Origin: Nonomuraea spiralis
GTDB lineage: Bacteria > Actinomycetota > Actinomycetes > Streptosporangiales > Streptosporangiaceae
Length of the DNA stretch: 64,000 nt
Reading direction: 5' to 3'
NCBI RefSeq assembly: GCF_014648435.1
Contig: NZ_BMRC01000016.1
Location: forward strand, 146,592 to 210,591
Shown: piece after piece, positions 59,155-64,000 of the stretch
Layout: every line of letters starts with the position of its first letter
Numbering within the stretch: position 1 is the first letter of the stretch
The notes under the pieces: model-generated
The model's input: only the letters and a program-made list of their open reading frames with translations
What the model was told of the DNA's origin: nothing
The model's database searches: none
Program-made: the position numbers and the translations under genes

Positions 59155-59442
59155 GTGCTCGCCGTGATCCGATACACCGTGCCAGAGTCGCAGTCCCAGG
59201 ACTTCGTCAAGCAGGGCCACGCCATCCTCGACACCTTCGCCGCCCAACCCGGATACCAGCGCGGCCGGCTGGCCCGTTCGGTGGACGAGCCCAACCTGTG
59301 GGCGCTGGTCAGCGAATGGGAGGGCGCGGGCTTCTACCGGAGGGCGCTGTCGGCGGCCCGGATGGCCATGTACCCGTTGATGATCCTCATGGTCAACGAA
59401 CCCAGCGCGTACGAGGACGTGTACACGCAAGAGGGTGCGTAG
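59155..59442 (+). CDS. Antibiotic biosynthesis monooxygenase (ABM)-fold protein
   Basis: A 95-residue ferredoxin-like-fold protein (MLAVIRYTVPESQSQDFVKQ, first codon GTG). It has the ABM pattern of a beta strand, a long helix (GHAILDTFAAQPGYQRGRLA) and SVDEPNLWALVSEWEGAGFY. Such proteins include haem-degrading and quinone-forming monooxygenases, but many are of unknown role. It precedes glyS by 94 bp. Confidence 0.8.
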   Translation: MLAVIRYTVPESQSQDFVKQGHAILDTFAAQPGYQRGRLARSVDEPNLWALVSEWEGAGFYRRALSAARMAMYPLMILMVNEPSAYEDVYTQEGA

Positions 59443-59536
59443 CGTCAGTCGCGCGCGAGACCGGGTGAGCGTCCCCTAAGCTGGGATCTCATCGAATTCA
59501 CTCGCCGACCTCCAGCCGGAAAGAGACGCAACCAAA

Positions 59537-60922
<1,386 letters not shown>

Positions 60923-60943
60923 CCGTCAGGCGCCATCACGGCG

Positions 60944-60974
60944 ACGCCGCCCCGGTTTCCACCGCGGGCGGCGT
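60944..60974. terminator. Stem-loop between convergent glyS and hydrolase gene
   Basis: ACGCCGCCC (60944-60952) and GGGCGGCGT (60966-60974) form a perfect 9-bp stem with a 13-nt loop, 21 bp after the glyS stop and followed by TTCCGCTTTT. It probably ends both converging transcripts. Confidence 0.65.
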
Positions 60975-60998
60975 TCCGCTTTTCCGGGCCGGTGCCCG

Positions 60999-61910
60999 TC
61001 AGGCCAGGTGGCGGCCGAACCACTTCAGCACGTAGTCGTAGGCCTGCGAGGCGGCCCGCGCGTCGTAGCGGGGGCCCGTGTCGTTGAAGAAGGCGTGGCC
61101 GACGCCCGGCACGGTCACCAGCTCGTGGGTGAGCCCGGCCTTCTCCAGCGCCGACTCGGCCTCCTCCCGGGTGGCGTTGACGCGGTCGTCCTGCTCGGCG
61201 TAGATGGCCAGCACGGCCGCCTCGGTACCGGTCATGTCGGCGTCGTCGGGCAGCGGGCCGTAGAACGGCGCGGCGGCGGCCAGCCGGGGCTCGCCGGACG
61301 ACAACAGCAGCCAGGTCATCCCGCCCCCGAAACAGAACCCGATCATGCCAAGCCGGACGCCCCCGGCCCTGCGCTCCAGCTCGCCGACGGCCGCCTTCAT
61401 GTCGGCCACGAAACGTTCGCGGGGGATCGCGCCCAGCGTGGCCGTGACCTGCGCGGTGTCGGCGAACGCGGCCGTGCCGCCCGCGTGGGAGAGCAGGTCG
61501 GGCGCGAGGGCCGAGTAGCCGTCGGCGGCCAGCCGGCCGGCGATCGAGCGGATGTGGTCGGTCAGCCCGCGGTTCTCGTGCATGACCAGCACCGCGCCCT
61601 TGGGGGCGGCGGCGGGCGCCCAGGCGCCCAGGAGCCTCGTCCCGTCCGGGCCGGGGAACGTGATCGCCCGCGTGGGCAGCGGCGGCGGGCCGGCCGGGGA
61701 GGCCGTGGCGGACGCCGCGGCCGTCGGCGCCGGCGGGATGCTCGCCGGGTCGGTGTCGGGGGTGGCGCCGCAGGCGGCGAGGAGAGCAGTGGCGGCGGGG
61801 AGGGCGAGCCCGAGGAGGCCGAGACGGCGCAGTGCCTCGCGCCGCGAGATCAGGCCCTCTACGTGGTCGAGTGCCACTTCTTCTGCCAAATATCGCTGGA
61901 AGGGCGTCAT
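60999..61910 (-). CDS. Exported dienelactone hydrolase-family protein
   Basis: A 303-residue alpha/beta hydrolase. The N-terminus has a twin-Arg signal (SRREALRRLGLLGLALPAAT ending in AACG, a lipobox), so it is likely Tat-exported and lipid-anchored. The catalytic triad of dienelactone hydrolases is present: Cys in GMIGFCFGGGMTWLL, Asp in YAEQDDRVNATREE and His in VPGVGHAFFNDTGP. The substrate may be a lactone or ester outside the cell. It is convergent with glyS and divergent from the two-component genes. Confidence 0.9.
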   Translation of the reverse strand: MTPFQRYLAEEVALDHVEGLISRREALRRLGLLGLALPAATALLAACGATPDTDPASIPPAPTAAASATASPAGPPPLPTRAITFPGPDGTRLLGAWAPAAAPKGAVLVMHENRGLTDHIRSIAGRLAADGYSALAPDLLSHAGGTAAFADTAQVTATLGAIPRERFVADMKAAVGELERRAGGVRLGMIGFCFGGGMTWLLLSSGEPRLAAAAPFYGPLPDDADMTGTEAAVLAIYAEQDDRVNATREEAESALEKAGLTHELVTVPGVGHAFFNDTGPRYDARAASQAYDYVLKWFGRHLA

Positions 61911-62070
61911 GCTCGAAAGATTTAACGACTAACACCGAAAAATCGTGTAAAGACAGCAGTTATGTTGGCTTTCGCGCACGCTTGCTGTAGTTCACCTCGG
62001 CGGGAGCGCCGCCCGATCGGCCACGTCGCCCCCATGGCGGAACGCGTCATCCGAAATTAGGGTCAAGATC
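61911..62070. promoter_or_regulatory. Divergent intergenic region, dienelactone hydrolase / two-component system
   Basis: These 160 bp are AT-richer than the flanks and must hold both promoters. GGAAAGG-like signals are weak. ATTTAACGACTAACACCG (near 61919-61936) and TTAGGGTCAAG just before 62071 are the only notable stretches. I find no clear palindrome. Confidence 0.3.
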
Positions 62071-62733
62071 ATGCGACTGCTGGTGGTCGAGGACGAGGAA
62101 GACCTGGTCGACGCGTTACGGGTGGGTCTGACCCGGGCGGGCTACGCGGTGGACGTGGCCTACGACGCGCCGTCGGCGCACGAGAAGCTGGAGGTCAACA
62201 CCTACGACCTGGTCCTGCTCGACCTGAACCTGCCGGGCGGCGACGGCTTCCAGCTCTGCCGGTCCGTACGGGCCGCCGGGCGCGGGGTGCGGATCATCAT
62301 GGTGACCGCCCGCGACCGCCTGGACGACCGGGTACGCGGCCTCGACGAGGGCGCCGACGACTACCTGGTCAAGCCGTTCGCCTTCCCCGAGCTGCTGGCC
62401 AGGGTCCGGGCGCTGCTGCGCAGGGACACCGGCGGCACCGCCGTGCTGGAGGTGGGCGGCCTGCGCATCGACACCGCCCGCATGGAGGTCTCCCTCGACG
62501 GCCGCTCCCTGGCCCTGACGCCCAAGGAGTACGGGGTGCTGCACTACCTGATGACCCGTCCCGGCCATGTCGTCTCCTCCGAGGAACTGCTCGAACACGT
62601 CTGGGACGAGCACGCCGACCCGTTCACCAACACCGTCCGGGTCACGGTCGGCAACCTGCGCCGCAAGCTCCAGGAGGACGGCCTGATCGAGACGGTGATC
62701 AGCCGCGGCTACCGGCTCAAGGAGCCGACATGA
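62071..62733 (+). CDS. OmpR-family response regulator
   Basis: A 220-residue two-component regulator. The receiver domain (about residues 1-115) starts MRLLVVEDEEDLVDALRVGL with the acidic pair EDEED, the phosphorylated Asp in VLLDLNLPGGDGFQLCRSVR, MVTARDR and VKPFAFPELLARVRAL. The winged helix (about 125-218) has LALTPKEYGVLHYLMTRPGH and TNTVRVTVGNLRRKL. It overlaps the kinase gene by 4 bp (ATGA), so both are one operon. Confidence 0.94.
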   Translation: MRLLVVEDEEDLVDALRVGLTRAGYAVDVAYDAPSAHEKLEVNTYDLVLLDLNLPGGDGFQLCRSVRAAGRGVRIIMVTARDRLDDRVRGLDEGADDYLVKPFAFPELLARVRALLRRDTGGTAVLEVGGLRIDTARMEVSLDGRSLALTPKEYGVLHYLMTRPGHVVSSEELLEHVWDEHADPFTNTVRVTVGNLRRKLQEDGLIETVISRGYRLKEPT

Positions 62734-63902
62734 TCCACACGATCCGCTTCCGGCTCACCGTGCTCTACTCCGGGCTGCTGTTCGTGCTGGCCGCGCTGGT
62801 GCTGGGCGGCATCTACTTCGCCGTCTCCAAGACCACCGAGGAACGCCCGTACTCGACCGAGTACGCCAAGGCGTACCGCGACAACCAGTACGTGGGCAAG
62901 CAGGAGGTCGTCTTCATCGAGGAGGTCGAGAACGAGGTCAACATCAGGACGCTGGCCACGCTGCGCGACTTCTCGCTGGCCACGCTGGCGGGGCTCTACC
63001 TGGCGTCCCTGGGCATCGGGTGGGTGCTGTCCGGCCGGGTGCTGCGTCCGGTGCGGTCGATCACGCGTACGGCCGAGGAGATCCAGGCGACCGACCTGAC
63101 CCGGCGGATCAGGCTGGCCGGCTCGCCCGACGAGCTCAAGGACCTGGCCGACACCATCGACACCATGCTCGACCGGCTGGAGGAGGCGTTCAGCGCGCAG
63201 CGGCGGCTCATCGACGACGCCTCGCACGAGCTGCGCAGCCCCCTGACGATCATCCGGGCGAACGTGGACGCCGTGCTCGCCTCGCCCGAGGCCAGCGAGG
63301 AGGAGCGGGCCAGGGCCGTGCAGATCGTGGACCGGGCGACCACCCGCATGACCAGGCTCGTGGAGGACCTGCTGGCCAGCGCCCGGCGGCAGGCGACCGC
63401 GTTCGCCGACACCGACCTCGACCTGAGCAGGGTGGCGCGGGAGGCGTGCGAGGAGTACGCGGCGCTGGCCGCCGCCCGCGGCCTGACGATCACCCGCGGC
63501 CTGGGCCGGGACCTGGAGATGACCGGCGACCAGGACGCCCTGCGCCGGGCCGTGGCGAACCTGCTGTCCAACGCGGTCCGCCTGACCCCGCCGGGTGGTT
63601 TCGTCCGGGTCGAGGCCGGGCGGTCGGGCGGCTGGTTGTGGGTCGCGGTCAGGGACGACGGCCCCGGGCTCGCCGCGGCGGAGCAGGAGCGGGTGTTCGA
63701 CCGGTTCTGGCGCGGCGAGGCCAGCCGCCGCGACCGGCACACGGGTCTCGGACTGGCCATCGTCCGGCAGATCGTGGAGTCGCACGGCGGGCGGGTGGCG
63801 GTGTTCTCCAGGGTCGGGCAGGGGGCCACGTTCGTGTTGTGGTTGCCGCCGCGCGAGGGCGCGCCGGGCCCGGCCCCCGAACGCAACCCGATCATCGCCT
63901 AG
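62730..63902 (+). CDS. Two-component sensor histidine kinase
   Basis: A 390-residue membrane kinase. The first helix (FRLTVLYSGLLFVLAALVLG) and second helix (LATLAGLYLASLGIGWVLSG) bracket a short extracytoplasmic loop of about 45 residues. HAMP, HisKA (LIDDASHELRSPLTIIRANV) and HATPase_c (NLLSNAVRLTPPGG, VRDDGPGLAA, HTGLGLAIVRQIVESHGG) are complete. The last residues APGPAPERNPIIA and the TAG stop abut an insertion sequence, so a few native C-terminal codons may have been lost. The stimulus is unknown. Confidence 0.92.
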   Translation: MIHTIRFRLTVLYSGLLFVLAALVLGGIYFAVSKTTEERPYSTEYAKAYRDNQYVGKQEVVFIEEVENEVNIRTLATLRDFSLATLAGLYLASLGIGWVLSGRVLRPVRSITRTAEEIQATDLTRRIRLAGSPDELKDLADTIDTMLDRLEEAFSAQRRLIDDASHELRSPLTIIRANVDAVLASPEASEEERARAVQIVDRATTRMTRLVEDLLASARRQATAFADTDLDLSRVAREACEEYAALAAARGLTITRGLGRDLEMTGDQDALRRAVANLLSNAVRLTPPGGFVRVEAGRSGGWLWVAVRDDGPGLAAAEQERVFDRFWRGEASRRDRHTGLGLAIVRQIVESHGGRVAVFSRVGQGATFVLWLPPREGAPGPAPERNPIIA

Positions 63903-64000
63903 GAGCTGTTTCTTAGATCAGGTCCGGAGCCAGATAGCCAGGGCGGCCAGGGTGACGGTGCCGAGGAAGATGTAGGCGCGTTTGTCATAGCGCGTGGCCA
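63903..64000 (-). mobile_element. End of an insertion sequence (IS5-like), truncated by window edge
   Basis: GAGCTGTTTCTTAGATC at 63903 onward reads as an IS terminal inverted repeat and is followed at once by a transposase 3' end on the minus strand. CTAG at 63899-63902, which includes the kinase stop codon, may be the target duplication. The other end lies outside the window, so the element cannot be closed here. Confidence 0.65.
63918..64000 (-). pseudogene. Transposase C-terminus, partial in window
   Basis: The minus strand from 64000 to a TGA at 63920-63918 encodes ATRYDKRAYIFLGTVTLAAL and ends AIWLRT. This is the typical C-terminus of IS5-type DDE transposases (RYDK ... WLR). Whether the gene is intact beyond the edge cannot be judged, so the type label only marks incompleteness in this window. 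Confidence 0.75.

Overview
The window is very GC-rich, densely coded DNA with many GTG starts, 4-bp ATGA/GTGA gene overlaps and leaderless-looking promoters. It is chromosomal DNA of an actinomycete. SARP regulators, membrane Ser/Thr kinases, CU044_5270-type sigma partners, CGNR zinc-finger proteins and a TAXI protein point to a large-genome soil genus. I would guess the Streptosporangiales (Nonomuraea/Streptosporangium type), but the genus is inference. I see no tRNA, rRNA or CRISPR array.

Layout. 1-0.7 kb: a SigE-family sigma factor and the start of its downstream partner. 0.9-6.8 kb: conserved housekeeping block HIT protein-phoH-ybeY-CNNM/CorC protein-lipoprotein-cytidine-deaminase-like-NUDIX-era. 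6.8-23.1 kb: accessory regulation and transport, with a divergent SARP / Ser-Thr kinase-WD40 pair resembling AfsR/AfsK, a Mut7-C RNase, a carboxylate-type module (TAXI binding protein, two-component system, MHS symporter), a Ser/Thr kinase whose extracellular part is a GH6 domain lacking the expected catalytic Asp, a GNAT and a DUF2630 protein. 23.1-25.9 kb: a dimethylargininase, then leuA behind a Leu-rich leader peptide. 25.9-29.7 kb: a TetR-controlled oxidoreductase operon and a secreted trypsin-like protease. 29.7-33.8 kb: an amide-use operon (acetamidase/formamidase, APC permease, AmiC-like sensor) divergent from a MarR regulator. 33.8-39.7 kb: glutamate dehydrogenase, PhoD-like phosphatase, methyltransferase, ECF sigma factor and partner. 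39.8-42.4 kb: arginine/ornithine catabolism under an Lrp/AsnC regulator. 42.5-47.4 kb: a GH1 beta-glucosidase fused to a LacI repressor, a 2OG-Fe(II) oxygenase, and a secreted GH16-CBM6 beta-glucanase with palindromic operators. 47.5-49.7 kb: a CDP-alcohol phosphotransferase pair. 49.9-51.4 kb: recO-uppS, where the core block resumes. 51.4-54.3 kb: an ABC-2 exporter, then a TPP-aptamer-like leader before a 29-codon Cys-rich ORF. 54.3-55.8 kb: CGNR regulator and EamA exporter. 55.8-58.7 kb: Zur-regulated zinc operon znuA-znuC-znuB-zur. 58.7-61.9 kb: glyS and small genes, then a Tat-type dienelactone hydrolase. 62.1-63.9 kb: an OmpR-type two-component system whose 3' edge carries the end of an insertion sequence.

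Themes. (i) Beta-glucan use recurs: a kinase with a pseudo-GH6 sensor, a GH1-LacI fusion and a GH16 gene with LacI-type operators could form one sensing-and-degradation circuit. (ii) Nitrogen scavenging recurs: two dimethylargininases, ornithine aminotransferase, amidase, amino-acid permease and glutamate dehydrogenase all feed ammonia or glutamate. (iii) The conserved era...recO-uppS-zur-glyS order is split by about 43 kb of mostly accessory genes that retain leuA.
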